Shown: one piece after another, positions 10,662 to 26,400 of the stretch
Position numbering within the stretch: the stretch's first letter is position 1
How the letters are laid out: each line of letters starts with the position of its first letter
Source of the DNA: Takifugu bimaculatus
Taxonomy: Eukaryota; Chordata; Actinopteri; Tetraodontiformes; Tetraodontidae
Direction: 5' to 3'
DNA length: 64,000 bases
Assembly: GCA_004026145.2 (NCBI GenBank)
Contig: CP034975.1
Location: 2,096,398-2,160,397, forward strand
Notes under the pieces: generated by a model
Told to the model about the DNA's origin: nothing
Database searches by the model: none
What the model saw: the letters and a program-made list of their open reading frames with translations, nothing else
Program-made: the position numbers and the translations under genes

Positions 10662-13600
10662 ATGGCTGAAAGAACCTCCACCGGGCTGCTAACGATGATG
10701 TTGGATTCCACGCCGGCTGTCGGTGTGAGCCTGCCGGCGGAGGTACGGGAGAAGCTGGCGGAGCTGGAGCTGGAGCTCTCTGAAGGTAAGTTGACATACA
10801 AAGGAGCAACGATTTCCTGTTGTTCGCTTTTAACACATGTATGATGAACGTAGAACCACCGCCCTATTTTGCAAATGTGCTTCGTATTAAAAACACTATC
10901 TTTGGTGGAGCTGTTATAAGTCTTTTCCGTTCCTGAACTTCTGTAGTTCCCTGGACTTGATAAACTAAACTCCACTGGCCGATTTATGACTTTATTTCTG
11001 TTTCACCGATGTCAAACTGTTTTCATTGTTGTGACATTAAACAGATCACGGTCAAACTCCACGTATACGATCCGATAGAGATCTGCCTGAACAGCTGAGC
11101 CGACACACCCATGCCGCTGTTGTGGCCCTGTTTGTCTCCCTTCAGCAAAGGTTCAGTCCCTCTTTTAGGGCTTATTTTAATGTAAATGTGTGGTCTTGTT
11201 TAACCTGAGGTAGAGGCTGCCCTGCTGTCTGAATCAGCACCGGGAAAAGGTCAAGAGAAAAGTTGATCAGGAAAGAACATGCAGACATTTACTGAGAGAT
11301 GCCAAATGGATTTTTCGGCATCTACCTTATTAGGACTTAGGATCTTCATCAGTTCTGGTGATATTTCTACACATATGTCCAGCAATAGGACATCTTTTAT
11401 GTGTTTACAAGAGCCACTATTCTTGTTTACATGCCCAGTGCTTTTTGCATTATTTAAATATATTTTCTTCCAGCTTGTTTCAACTGTATATTAAAGAAAC
11501 GTTTACCTCTGGTTATTAAAATACTGGATGCAAATCCGGATAGAAGGAACACTTTGTGGAAATAAAATGAGAAATTGGAATTTGTACATTACTGTTTCCT
11601 TGCATTTGGTGTTAAACATGAACTTTGCATTTAACCCCCCCCCCCCATTAAACCCCCATTGAGTCTTATGTGCAACGTGAATACAAGAGCGATTGTTCCT
11701 CACTTCACAAAGCTTTTCTTGTGTTTTTATGTCAGTTCAATGCAACCCATTGTCAACTGCATAGCTTTTAATCGAGTGGCTCTTATATGACTAAATTTGT
11801 GGAGCCTCGTTAACGTCATGTTAATTAATGACCCGCTGAAGATTTGACCTTAAGGGTTTCCAATTCTGCAGAAACCACCAGTGTCTGCAAGTACACGTGT
11901 CGGAATCTTGAAAACAACAGCTGACCCAGAGGGGATGTGAAGGTTTTCATGCATCTGTTTAAGTTGTTGGGCTTATCATGGAATTAGGAATAGAGCCACT
12001 GATTTAAGGTTCCTCGTGGGATAGTCCTTTTTTCCAGGGGGTGTTCCTAAATCGGTCCGTATCACCGACTTTCCACCTCTTGCACACTGCCCGTCACATA
12101 CTCCAATATCAGAGTCCTGGTAGTGACGTCTCTAAATATGTTGACTTCTGTCTCTATTCTGTAATTTTGCCTTTCACTGCCTCAAGGAGCCTCCATTTCT
12201 CCCCCCGATCAAAGGAGTGCAGTGCCTTTCCACATATTTCTACACAAGCCGTCCTTTTATTTTCATTCTCAGTTCTTATTCTTTTATGCTGCTGCTGCTG
12301 TGAACTCTTCACCTCGCCGCGATGCCCTCCCCTTGCCCCATTGTTGCATCCTGTCTCCAGATACAACAGACGCCCTGTGTGACTGGACAGAGACGAGCTC
12401 CTGGAAGTCGTGCAGATATTACATTTTTCTTGATCAACTCTTCTCAGAGGCTTCTCAAAGCAGCGAGAGCAACATTTTGGTGTTTAGCATGAAAGACTGT
12501 TCCAGTAGGAGCGAGTGATGGTTTCTGAAAAAACGTTATTTATTCATGGAGACGAATTGATGCCTCACGCATGTTTTCTTAAGCAGTTTAGCAGCGGTGT
12601 GACTTTTACACGATCCAGCAGCTCGACTTGACGAAAGTGGAGCATCAGCACGGACGGCCTGCGTGCCTTTATGGTTGTTCTGGTGGTTGTAAGAAACTGG
12701 TCTCTCGAGATAGATTATTTTAAACACCGGTTATATCTGCTGTGTTTCTTCACATGATGTAGTTTTAATCACATCCATCCTTCTTCTGATTTACGGTACT
12801 GTCTGAAACTACTGCAATTTACAGTCACGTTGTTATCTTTGGACACATCAGTGCTGCACTCTCCCATGTTATGAACCTCTCTTTAAATGAATGTTAACTA
12901 AGAATCTGTTTTTATGCCTCTTGATCACTAAATGCAAGAGAATAAGTGGCTTATCCCACAATCTTGGTAATCCCTGTTAACAATATTCTACACATCACAT
13001 CTAACGTGAGGAGCCTTTGGCGTTCCTCAGCTGACCTGGATGCAGATGTCTAGCCAAAATATGGGGCAAAAAGGAGGGCGGGAAGACGGATGGTCCCCAT
13101 TATCTCCTGCAGGGAGGAAGGAGAGATATGTCTGCTGAGTAATTCATTGGCTCCCTCCGTCTTTCTCTGGTTTTCTTCTCTGTTTGCTGTGTAAACCCCC
13201 TGATTAAACGTCATTTTGAGTCCGCGGCTGGTGTTTGCTGGGTAACTGCCAGACCCCCGTTTGGTTGGTTGGTCATTGTGCCTGTTTTGCCTGCACCCAT
13301 TCAGCAAACATTTACACAGCAGCACTGCACGTTTTTGATGGTTTAAAAAGTGGCTGAGTTTTGTTATACGAGGTTATTTTTATTCCATGTATGACTTTTC
13401 CTGCTCTTCATTTGTTTTTCAAGGTTGCATATTAAATTTGTTTTATTCCTTCATTGAGGCAAATCAGTAGTCTGTTAATTGGCATTAATGAGACGTTAAT
13501 GATTGAACCTCTGGCACTCATCAAAAGCTCGTTTTATTATCTGTGGTGGGTTTTTGCGGTTAGTGACATGGAATGAAAGTTAAATTACTGAGGTCTACAG

Positions 13601-16600
13601 CAGTGCAAGGCTGCTGGTCGACCATGGTGGCCAGCAGCTTCGTAGGACCTGATGGGAAGCGAGCCTCCTGGAAATCCCAGTGTGTTTGTCTACAGGGTAA
13701 ACTGAGGTAAGACCGCTCCACAAAGGGGACAGGGATCCGCTGGTCCTGACTCATGCGTTACAGCACTCGGTGACTCCCTCCATCAACTCGTGAAGGAAGT
13801 GTGTGTACTTGGCTCACCCAGTGAGTCCAGTCTATTGTTAACTAGAGCCACATATTTAATCAATGTAGAGTCACATTGTGCATTAAGGGCTTTCAGGGAC
13901 ATAAGGGATTTGGAGTGATTACTGAAGGACCTTTGTAGCTGCTGGTTAGCGCTGTAATAGGATCTGCACAAGAAGAATTTTGAACCTCGGAGCGACCCGT
14001 CCACCGTATCTGCTGCAGAGTTGAGTTTAGGACTGGTGGTGGTTAGAATGTGTAAGGTCATAAATATTTCATGGGTGTGCCTCAGAGCATAGTGGAGCTT
14101 CAGATTTTTGTGTTGCTTTCATATACGTCTTCCAACTCTATATGCACTCTCTGCACTCTTTTCGTCCATTTGCTTTTAGCTGGCGTCTCTCTGTGGGTTG
14201 TTAAGGTAGTTCTTTCCATTTATTAAGCACAAACCTCAAAGCCGCTCTTCATTTGTGTTCAGCAATATACTTTTATAGATACTGTCTGGGTTTTTATTAC
14301 AGATCTCCACATCCTGTCTGGTCTTATATGAGGATGTATGAATATTTAAATGATTGCACCCTGAAAGCGCTGGTAGATATACTTTTTATTCCCTTGTGAG
14401 TCCAAACACTAGTGAGTTTGGAACCTTGAAGTATATCTTCCTGTTACAGAGAGGTAACTAAATCAGATCAGATTATCAAAAACTACTGATAATTTTAAGG
14501 GCCAGCACTGCATCATGAAATAGCTTAGGGTAATCATCCCTTCAACTTGCATACCAGTAATCTGCTTTCTTTGCTCTCTCAAGTGACTCAAGCATGACGT
14601 TGTACTGGGATCAGCTGTGTTTTATTGGCTATGGTTCCAGTTCATGACACATATTGATTACACTGCCACACTCTTACAATCCCCAGCTTGTGGCTGACGG
14701 CAGCTTCTTTTAAAACACTGTAAATTTAGGTTATGAGATTTTGTGCTCTTTAAATCAAAACCTTACTGGTCTGACTATCCATATAGTTTGTAGAAGGGAG
14801 ATGTGTTTTCCATGCCCACCAGGGACTTGACCTTTCAGTAATGAAGCGGGAGGGAGATTGTGCCAACCTCAAGCTGGGCTGCCATCCTGTCTGTCCTGCC
14901 ACAAAGAGAACGCAATCTCTGTATCTGCCCAGAATATGTGCTTAGTGTAGCACTAAAAACTGTGGTTTTAACTTGCAATGGCCTCATGCTCTGTATTTTA
15001 AAAGCCATTAAATATCTCATGTCATTTGAATGTATAGTTCTGAGTTCCTGATGATGCATTTCCGTATACGACCTTCCAGAGAAATGGTGTGTGCAGTGAG
15101 CAGCAGTGCCCAGCGAAGCACTGGGACGATTTGCTGACCAAACACACCACATGCTCCACCCCAGGACACATTCTAAAATCCCCACAGTCCCCAGTTAGAA
15201 CTGAATTCGCCCTAAAGATATAAAAGGATGTTGTTATCAGTGTTTTCAGTTCTTCTGATCTTTGCTGGGAGAATTGCTCACAGATATCAAAAGGCAGAGT
15301 TACCGAGCTGCACGGTGATCAGGTGACCATTTCTAAATGAGCGGGTAGATTTTTAAATAAGCAGGTGGATTAATGTCATTATTAGGCATTTTTCCTCATC
15401 TGTTCGTTGTTTATCTTGAGAATTCAATCCCTGTCTTAACACATTCATCAATCAGGAGCATAAAGAGACACAAACACCATCATCTCAAACAACCTGAGGG
15501 CAGAAGACATTGTAAATATCATCTTCTTTAGAAGATGATATGTACCAAAAGCAATATGTAAATATGATATTGGAGAGCTATAGAGCCTGTTGTTCTAACA
15601 TTATTTGAAATATGGTCCGTTCTGTGGAGTTCTGAAGTCAATTGTTTTAGTTGGTATCTGGATCTCCTCAGATGTGATGTGCAGATCAAAGATAAACGGG
15701 ATTCTTTGTTGCTGCAGCAGGCTCATTCCGAACCTTCCCAGTGGAAAAACAACAGACAGAAAATGTCTGGAATGCACCATGACCTATCGGCTCCACCACG
15801 AGGAGAGGGATCTCTCAATCCCCGCCGCTGCTGGAGGGCGAGGCTGCGCACAGCAAACAGCCAACATAAGCGTTGCAGGTTGTCCCAAGCTTTCAGGAGA
15901 ACGGGCCAAGCACCCCCACCCCCCGCAGTTTATTCTCTTATGTGCCCCGCTGGAATATGGGGAGGGAGGAATAAAACCCAGCCCACCTTCTTTATGGTGC
16001 TGCTTAGACCACAAAGTGTTTTCCAGCTTGTGTTGTGGACACAAGCTCTTCTGTAAGAGTTCTTAGCTTCTCCCCAGTGAGCTGCTCCACATGAACCTGC
16101 GTAGCCTGAAACCAAAAGGATAGAGGGATGCAAAGAGAAGGCGAGTCGGGACTGCATTTAAATCCTCCTGAGGCATAACTGGTTTAAAAAACCCTGGATA
16201 AATCGCTCCCCCGCCATATAGTTATCACTAACGTGTGTCTGGGAGACATCACATCGTAGGTCTTCAGCCAAGTGTTTCTTTCTTTAAAGTTAGTGTTAGC
16301 AATTTTAGAGTGATGTCATTAGCGAAACACAGATCCGGAATGAGAGAGGTGAGTAATGATTATTTAATCTAAAAACTATTGGATGCCGCAACACTTGCAG
16401 GGTTTGTTTTTGCTGTCATGGCGATGAATTCTATTGGCAGAAATTGTGCATTCTTGAGACCTGAAATATCTTCCAGTCACTACATGAAACAGTGTTTCCC
16501 AATTCGTTTAGTAAGGAAAACAAAGGCTAATTCTACTCAAAGGCCTGGTCCAACGTTGTCCATGTGCAACTGTTAGTTCCCCAAAGAACATTCTCAGGAT

Positions 16601-17455
16601 CAACACTCACTTCCAGGCAAGTCTTACTCGGTTCACCTGCCTTTTGTTTTACTTTGTTGCTGTGAAAATAGATCTTTTTTTGTGGATTTAATCACTTTTC
16701 TCTGGGATTTTGGAACATCACAAGAGGAGTTTATTTCCTTAGAAATGATGGATGCATTCTCTAATATGAAAAAAATGAAAATGAAGTGCAATCAGTTACT
16801 TCTTCGGGCACTAACAGACACCCACTAGACGTTTAACTGATAAGGACTTCATACAGGAGAGCCGTGTTGACATAGTAAACATTTACCTTACCGGTACCTT
16901 AAGATCGTTTATACGGAGACAGTTTTTATGATGATTTTACAGAAAAATATGTGAGTGAAGTGCCCACATTTGGACTTCAAATATCATTGAAATCTTCTTA
17001 ACCTGGGTTTTAAACACTTGGTGGAATTTTTCCACATCAATTAAGCAGTTTTGCTGTCTGTCAACACACCCAAGATGTTCTCAATGACCCTTTTTATGCA
17101 GTATTATGTGTGGAATCCCAAACGCTTGGGGTGGAACAATGACATGGATATAACCTTAACCTGACCTGTAATCTAATATAACACTCAGAGGCTCCCATCA
17201 TGTCTCAGCGCTCTGACTTTACATTCTTTACAATTCAGGCCTCTTGAGTGTTGATACTGTGTTGATCATAGCTGTGGCCCAGTAATATGTGCACAGCTGG
17301 CCTGATGACAGCGGCAGCTCGGTAGTAGAATCTTAGAAATCTGTTTTCTCATTTCTCGAATGATTCCATTAAACCACACTGCCCATGGAGACTCCACCCT
17401 TCTGGAGGCAGAGACAGTCTAACCCTCAAGTCCTGACCAAGTGTCAGATACCGTA

Positions 17456-17498
<43 letters not shown>

Positions 17499-20400
17499 AA
17501 ACACACACACACGCGTGCGTGCGTGCGTGCGTGTGCGTGCGTGCGTGTGCTCAGTCGTATTTTTTAAAATGATTTGCTTCACTATAACCTTATACAGTAT
17601 TTGTGTGAATGTAGTGGCTCAGAGGCATGACCTTTTAATTCAGACTTGTATAAAGGTTTTCAATTCTCTAAAGATTCTAAAGGTTAGGATTGTAGTTTTA
17701 CACACATTGCAGCAAATTCCCATCTATACAATTGTCCATCCCACAATATCATGAATTTGTTCTTTGTTGAGGTTTATTTTTAACTTCTTGGGTGAACGTA
17801 TAGAATATTCCCAGCATCTGCACGCATCTTTATAGGCACTTGAACAGAGAAGCTGACCTGTCTGCTGCCCCAGCAGTGCTGTCTGACCTCTGGCCTTGTG
17901 ACTGAGAGCTGGTTCCACTGCAGGTCACAGAAGATGAATGGGAGACTGATACCATCAATCTGCACTTTCTTCTTTTGAAAGCCTTAATAAATTAGGCTGG
18001 CTGGAACTCGCATTGTCCCACCTCTGCTTCCCTAAATTCCCTTATTTGTTAGCTCTCAGCTCAGTTCTGTTTTGTTTTGCCTCGCTCTCGGCTTTGCACA
18101 TGAAATTGTTTGCCGGTGTGCACTTGACGAGCACAAGAACGCTGTTTCCGTTCCTGTCGTGTCACAGCTTGTTTGTTGAGCTAGGCTGCGGGCTTTGGCC
18201 CCCACATGTGCATGAGGATAAGTGCAAAAGCAGAACCTGTGCTGTTGTCCCCCCCGACTTGATTCATTCTGTTACTGACCATTCATCCTTCCTCCTAGAT
18301 TTTTTTTCTTCAAGGAGCAGTGGAGGAGCGCCAGCACTGAATCCTTTCTTAGTGAGAAATACTTTTCCAAGGCTTAGCCAGGAGCAGAGTTTGTTTTTTT
18401 GTCTTAGAATCGGCTCCACTTTTGTTTGAAATTTTGTTTAAAAAGTGATAAACCACCTTTACGGAGCCGAGACTGGTTTCATAAATAAAAGATATTTGGA
18501 CTGCCTGACCGGACCAGCGTTTATTAATAGCATTTTTGCAGTTGTTTATGTTAAAATAGAATAATACTGCAGCAGATGCATTCCTGTGGTGAGTTCAGGA
18601 AACCTTTAGTGCCACAAGAATGGAGGTTTGCTTTTAACCAGTTTGACTGACTTCGAACATGTTGTTTACTGTGTACATAAGATGGATGCAGGTTTATTTT
18701 ATATTCATTAACAATCAAACACATAAATTGGATGGACCAAAGTAATATTTCTAACGTGGTACAGGTCAAACATTCATGACATCTTTTTCTCCAAGTAGAT
18801 TAAAACTCAAATTGACTCTATTCTGCTTGTGTGCGACATCCCATAATGATTTCCCAGGGGATGTAACTAAAACCCTTTAATTTCCCCAGTGAGGCAGGAG
18901 TTTCACCACGTTAGCTAATAGAGGCTGCTTAGCCTCTAGTGGAGTTAACAACTGGTATCAGCTGACAAGTGTTACCAAGCAAGGGCGGCGTGAACAATGT
19001 ATCCACATTTGACCCTTTGCCTTATCGGCCCCGTGTCCTTGAGGAACAATGTGCAACCGTGCTGCTGCTTTCAATCATGAGCGCGAATGTAAAACACGAA
19101 TGACCTGGGATGCAACCGAGACATTTAAGGTCAAGCATATGATCTTTTTTCCTGATGTTTAGGGAAGTGTTGAGAACTGGAGTAATTCTCCAGAATATTG
19201 ACGTCATGGCGCATACTGCCATCATAATTGTTGCTATTCTCAGTGTTTCTTTGATCTCTAAGGTCACACGCTATCACTGAAAATGCTGGTTTATGTTCAG
19301 TTACACATTTGTGTCTGTCTGTCACACCTCCACATATGGTAACTCTACAGATGTTCCAGAGGTGTGGATGGCTTTCTTTTTCAGGATGTAACGCTAACCC
19401 CAGCCCAGGCTGGAAGTTCCTGCATCTTTTCTGGGGTTTCCTCACTGAGAGTGGGTTTGAACACTGGCAGTAGCACCTGGTATTTCAGTGGGGAGAATAT
19501 TGATCGAGCAGCTGCAGGATGGAAAAAACAAGCTAGAAACAGAATGAGGCAATGAGATGATGAATGAGAGGAGTAATGACAGTGAGAGCACGGAGCAGCG
19601 CTATCATAGGGCAGAACGATGGCATGGAGTGCAAAAATAATGTTGAGTATTAAGAAAGCAACAATCTGACAAATACGATCGAAGAAAAATACAAACATCT
19701 AGAGGAGTTAGTCACAGAGAAGTGTTTTCTAATCCTTTCTTTAACCTGGTCTGTGCAGCAGTATTGTTTTCTAACATGGACGTCTCATATTTATAAAGCT
19801 TATCATTTCCTCCACTCATGGTTCATTATAAATGTCTTTTGGGTGTACAGTCAGTGCATGAACAGTTTTTAAAATGTCCATTGGTGTCACTATAGATGTA
19901 AAGTGCCATTTTAAAGTTCTTACTTGAGTAAATTAGCTTTTTAAATGCAACAATTGCAACTTCAAGGCTGTAATTGTATTTAATGTAATGTAAGTCTTGA
20001 CTTCCTGTTGGTGGAAATAACTGCGTGTCTGATAAAATACTTTTTAAAGTCTTTTTTAACAATTGGTTTAAGTTTTTAAACAAAATATGAGAGTTTATTC
20101 AAAGACCCTTCTGACATTGTTGACTCCCACAATTATCATTCCAACACAAAAAAACCCTCACTATATTAAACAAGAGCATTCATTAGACAGAGTATTAACA
20201 CGATATGTTACAGACTAAGCCTTCAGGTAATGTCAACCACAGGGAGAGGCCTGCCCTCGTCTCACTTTCAGCTCTCATGCAGGTTCTTTGGATAAAAAGA
20301 TGACAAAATGGCCCGCAAGCAAAGCTCAGAATGAAATCACCTCACTGTAAGATGATCATTGTAAAACCCCTGCTGATGGTTAAATTACCTCTGCCAGCAG

Positions 20401-23400
20401 GTGCTTCTAGTGATGTACACAATCACAAAGGGGATAAAATATATACTTGTTTTAATTGTCTCACTGTTGGTAACAGTTACCTATAGCAGTTTGTTGCATA
20501 TGTTTTTATTTTGACTTCTATTTTCCTGTGCAACCTCTGCAGTCAGTAACATAGTTATTGCAGTATGTTATGTTTCAAGCTTGAGCATTTTGAAAGAAAA
20601 CTGATAGATTCATTAAAGTCATTTTAAATTCTTATTAACAAGCAGCTTCTCTTTTTGTGCAGTTATCAATAGCAATGATCAGCTGGTGGTGGAGTGCTTT
20701 AGTGGCTCAACCACTCAGTCAGTCCCAGTCACCGATTTTCAGGTTTTTTCTCTGAAAGTATAAAGTTCTCCATTAAGCCACATTGTTCATCCATACAGCA
20801 TGTTGACCACAGACTGTAATGAGCCTCTGCTTCTCAGGGGACCGTTTTCATTGATTCTGTGGCCATTCCTGCCCTTTGTTTGCCTACTGTAGCTAAAAAA
20901 AAGTCATTCAGGATTGGCTTTATCTCAGGATGAGCATGGATGAGCTTCTTGTAATTCCCCTCTCACCTCAGCCGTGCTCTTAAGCTATGTGGAATTCATG
21001 CTTGTGAACATTCTGCACGTGCCTTCTGAGCCGAACGTGAACGTCCTGTGATTGCAGATAGGAATGTGTTGCATTCCCCTTCATAAGCAAAGCACAATCA
21101 GAAGTCAACAAGTGCTCCAATCATTCGCTTTCTCCACCTCCTTCTCAAAAGGGTCGACTAGCTCCCATGATTTATGCTGTGATGCATCATATAATAGATA
21201 ACTGGAAAGGGTTTTGACCTGAATATATTGTCTCTTTAGCATGCAGTCTTTACTTCTAGCACACAAATGAATGTGTCTTTCATATTATTTTGATCATTAA
21301 TGTTTAAGTTAGCATCTTTTCTTTGACCACTAGCTAATTTTAAGGTTGTTGGTATTGCTTAACGTTTTAATTTACACGCGTTCTGACACTGAAATGCTGC
21401 GCATCCTTATTATGCTGTTTGGGCTGATGCTAAGGCATGCAAACTCATTCAGTGATGCTCAAAGGTCAGGGATCATAATGGTGGGTAATGCTGATGTACT
21501 GGCCCAAAGATATGTAAAATGATTACACTAGAGTAACAAACTTTTTAAATCACTAAATATTTGTTTTATGTTATGGCAAAAACTTGAAACTTAGAATGTT
21601 CAGTTCTTTTCCTTTTTAGTGGTTGAAAGCTCTGGGCTGACACTGTCTCCTTGTTATCACACAGTTATCACACAAACCCGAGGCCTGAAATGAAATTTCA
21701 TTTCTCTAAACTGCTTCTTTTCCTTAGGCATTTAAATACGCAGCTTTATTAAACCTTGCCACCGTTTGCCTTTTGGCTGCATTGAAGAGAACATGGACTT
21801 CCATAGAGCGGGCCCTTTTTTCAGCCTGTCTTCTACTTTCTTGTTCCAGTGGTTGGTAGTGCAGTAGGTTTGGATGGAGAGCTTTCTGTGAGGTGACCAG
21901 TGTAAACAGTGTTATCAGGCAGACTCCAGAAGGAAGTGTCCTTCAGCTGGACGATCGAGCCTCGCCTCGCTGTCACGCTGTTATTTCCGACCACTGGATG
22001 CTCGGACCCAGTTTTGATATCCCAATACAGAAGTGAAAACATTTTGATCGCGCTCAGGATTCATCATACTTTACGGACGTATACCAATACTGTACTGTGT
22101 TAGTAACAGCTATGTTTTGTTCTGCATGTTCACTTTGATTGAACCATTTTTTTGCACAGACCCTGTGTTTTCCATTGGTATTCCACAATTTTGCCTGTAT
22201 GAAACGGTTCAGCGAATACTTACAGGAATACACTTTCTCTGAAGGCTGAACTTGCCACCAAAGAGCATGAATAAGCAATGTCATTGCCTCTGGCAGTTTT
22301 TTTTTACCGGTAGTTCTTTTTCTTATTTAAAAAATGCTAAGCATTGACGCTACACTTGAAATTGGCTGAATTTTTACTTGTTCACTTGGCTTTAGGTAAG
22401 TTTGGACTATTCTGGTCATTTTTCCCAGTTGGACTCAGATGTGACTGGCTTTGACCACATGCTAAGGTCAAACACACGAAGAGCCTCTGGCCTTTTTAAC
22501 CACAGTTAGTGGCCATCAGCGTCCAAAGAGCCTGTGGCCTGAGCTTGACCTTTTAATGCCTCGCCGACACAATTACACCTCCACGCTGGAAGCTGCGTCG
22601 ATTGCGCGTCCTCATGTACGTGCCACAGTAAAAGCCACTGCAGCCACAAATGAGCTGTTACAGGTTTGCTGTCCCACTGAATGAACGGAGGCCAGCGTGC
22701 ACATGAGAAGGACGCAACGAAAAGCAGAGAGGCGGTTTTGGTGGATTGTGTTTTTGAATACGACTGTTTGAGGAGATTAGGAGAAAGTTCTTTGGAGCCA
22801 GAGCATAAAACTCTAACATCTTTTTGAGAGACAGATTGGCCTACAGTGATTGTGTTATAGCCTCTTACAATCTCTTTCATATCATTGCCATAGTTGTTTA
22901 ATGACTCATGTAGCCTATTTCAAACAAAAGCTGTTTCCATTTTCCTACTTGCAGCTGAAAGGTGGAGGTTTGGCTCCTGAAAGCTGAGATGCGGCTATGA
23001 AACACCCTTCAGGACAGCACTTTTTCCGAGCTCATCTCACAGATAAGCAGACATTATGATGAAGAAATATAAGAAGACGAGCCAATCGAAGAAAATACCG
23101 AGAAGCAAAGAAAAAGATTGAAACGTTGCTGTTCCTTAGATTTGCCTCTGTGGCAGATCTCCAGCTCACTTCTACCATGAAGTCATCAAACATATCTCTG
23201 ACCTCTGTGTAGTACCAAAGGGTATGCTAACCAGATGACTTATTAGAAAATCTATTTGATGATGTAGTGTTTTCCCCTTATTTCAGAAAACGATCTTTCC
23301 TACCATACATGGTCACAAAGAAATAGAACCAGGTTTTTGCCTCTAGATAACAAAAGAGGGAAGGAAAGAGACATGTTTTTTTTTCCAACGCTTCTTTTAT

Positions 23401-26400
23401 CAGACCCCCTGGGATCAGATCCTTTCATTTCATTGTTAATTTGAAGGGAAATTCGGTTTGCAGCATCTTTTTTTAAACAGCAGAGCAGTCTACAGACCCA
23501 AGTATATCAGAAGGCGGAGCTAACAAAACCCACATTATTGTGCAACGCGGATTAACATTTAGATCAATCGCCTCTCCGCCTGCCTTTTGGGGAACATGCA
23601 CGTTCAAAATCTGATCTACTTGTGGTACCTGGTTAATAGAAAAAAATGAAAACCTAATGATGAGAACAAGTCAGGAGTGTGTGGCTTCCACCCCATTTAG
23701 ATTTACGATCATCACAGCAGGTACTTTCACAAACATCTCAGCAGCCGTTATGGCTGGAATGTAGTCATTTATGTTCACTTTGTTTGGGCGTGTTTGTTAC
23801 TCACGTGTAGTGTTTTATCTTCCTGCCAGTGGTGGCAGTGCTCGGTGAGTCAACTGAGCTGATAGTGGAACATTGGCAATCATCCCATGTTTCCTGCCTT
23901 CCAACTCACACATTCCAGTGTTTGCACTTTATTCTCTTCGCTGCGTTTGCTGTTTGTTTGTTGCCATGCTGTCATCTTTTATCACCTCTGTTATCTGCCT
24001 TTTAATACTTATTTTTGTCTTTTTATACCACATTTGTGTGTCCAGACTGACTTTTCTAGTCCCACCCCCCCCCCCTTCCCCCCTTCGTCCTGTCTTCTGT
24101 CCTATTTAGATCAAACCTCCCATTGTACTTGATGAAAGGCACATTTCTTTTCAGGCTGTATTGCTGTTATTGGTAGGTTTGTGTAAGGAAATGATCCGGA
24201 GAGCTAGGAGAGATGTTTAGCTGCTGATTTATTCAAATGCCTCCTCACTTTATCTCTCTTTATTTTGCCACCACAAAGCAAACCTCTGTGGCCTGAGTCA
24301 ACATTTGTGTTTATAGACTGTTTTGTACGGCAGATGCAAAGTTTGCAACATAATAGATGTCTAGGAAAGACAGGATTTCCTACAGTAACGCATCTTAATA
24401 TACTGTACACATGGGCAGTTTGAGAGAGACAGATTTAACCATGTCCCAGTCAGCGAGCGCATGTTTACATGTTGATATCACCACAGCAGAATATCTGTTA
24501 TCTGTGTCAATCATAAGACCTGGACAGCCTTCTGGAGAGGGGATAATACCAGCTGAGTGGCTACATGTCAGCTTTTAAGTGGGTATGTAACCTACATTTT
24601 ATTTAGGTTATGTCTGCATATCATTACAATCTGGCTGGATTAGGAATTAGGATTAAGATATTGTGTGTTAAACCTGCCATTAAAATCTGTGCTGTGTGAC
24701 CAGAAAACTTTCATGTCTCGGGATATTACTGTAGAACATGTTTTCTTTTACCAAACGAAAGGAGTGTGTGCCAAATAAGTATGGATGAAAAAGATCACTG
24801 ACTAACACAATTATACACCTAAAAAATGCTAATCTCATTGATCTGTGGGGTCTAAGAAAAACTGTAACATGGTTGTTTGTGGAAAAGTAATCACAGCACT
24901 CAGACATTGTTCAAATAGCCTCACAAATGTATTAATGTTTAATGTATATAATTAGACAAATGGATCAAGTGAAAGGCCTCCATTAAAATCAGTTACGGTA
25001 AGGATGCATTTCAAGCATGAAATAAACGATTACAGTATTTAACGTGTTCTTTGTGTGTATTTAAAACGATACATACTTGCCTGCTCTGTAACCATTAGAC
25101 TGTTGCCAGGAAGATTCACAAAATTCATCAAGTAGAAAAAGTGTTTAAGTAGGAATTAATATTTCTATAGCAAGCCAAGCTAGCTTCACTTGCGTATGCA
25201 AGTGTACGGTGGTTTATTTATGCTTCTGTGCTTAGTCCACAGGCACGAACTTTGTCATTCAGGAAGATATTTCTGTGTGTGTGTGTGTGTGTGTGTGCGT
25301 GTATGGGAACAGTGACAGTTGGCGGCTGAGAAATTGTTGGATTTCCTGTTTTTAGCAACGTCTGATCAGCTTCCACTCCCAGCCTCTTACCGTCGTCTGA
25401 ACAGGTATGACAGAGGATGTGCTGGGATTTCGGTTGCTAAAGTTGGAGGTTATGGTGAAAAGACCAATCACATATACTGAGCGTTGAGAAATATTCAAAA
25501 GTACAACACATTTTGAATCGTGTGCCCAGAATTCTCTGCTCACAGGGAGACGGCAGGAAGAGAGGTGACTGTTTATTTTCCGTGTCGGTCCTGTTTGATG
25601 GGATTGTCCCTGTGGGAAAAGTCTCCCCTATCATCAAAGAGCAGACAAAGGCACAGCACGACTACCACTCTCTCATGTTACAGGTCCTACACTCCACCTT
25701 CCTTATCTCCCCAGTATTTCTGACTTCTTACTGAGCCGAGTCTGTCATTGTGTGTGCAGCTGCAGGAGTTGCTACTTAGATCCGATTTAGTTCCATACAG
25801 ATTTAATCTCCTCTTATTTTGTCGTTTGTGCTGTAAAGCTCATTATAACTCTTTTATGTCTGCTCTATCACCAAGCTTTCCCTTTTGCATTGATACCTCC
25901 AATTGCATCAGAGCGGTGACCTTTCATCAACCTCTTAGGTTAGTTGACATTGTCACACTCCATTAAACCACCATGAATAGATAAAATGGCCACATCTAAA
26001 GGGTCCAGCTGTGGCCTCTGTATATTACTCTATAGATCTTTATCAGCCATAGTTCTACTCCACTTCCAGGATTTAATATGGATTTTAGAGAGATTGTAAT
26101 ACTGAGCCAAGGACTGTGATTAAAAGAGAAATTATTGAATCATTATTTTAATTTAATTGCTTTTAGGTTGTGAATGATTTGGCTTTGGATGTAATCCTCA
26201 CACTGCTGGCTTGCAGTTCTAGTCTTTTTTGCTTCTCCGTCGACTCCCTCCAGTATTCCCTTTGCTCCTCGGAGATGTGACAGATTCTGAAACTCACAGT
26301 GACATCTGACAGCGAAACATAGCACTGCAGGTTTCTCCCGACTGCCTCCTTTCCTCACCTTTGTCTTCTTTTTCTTCTCATTTTTTTTCCCGCAGCTGAT

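Noticed and set aside
15605..16066. 153-residue open frame in intron 1
   Set aside because: Two overlapping plus-strand frames and a minus-strand frame share the interval; composition is not protein-like and no homologue is recognised.
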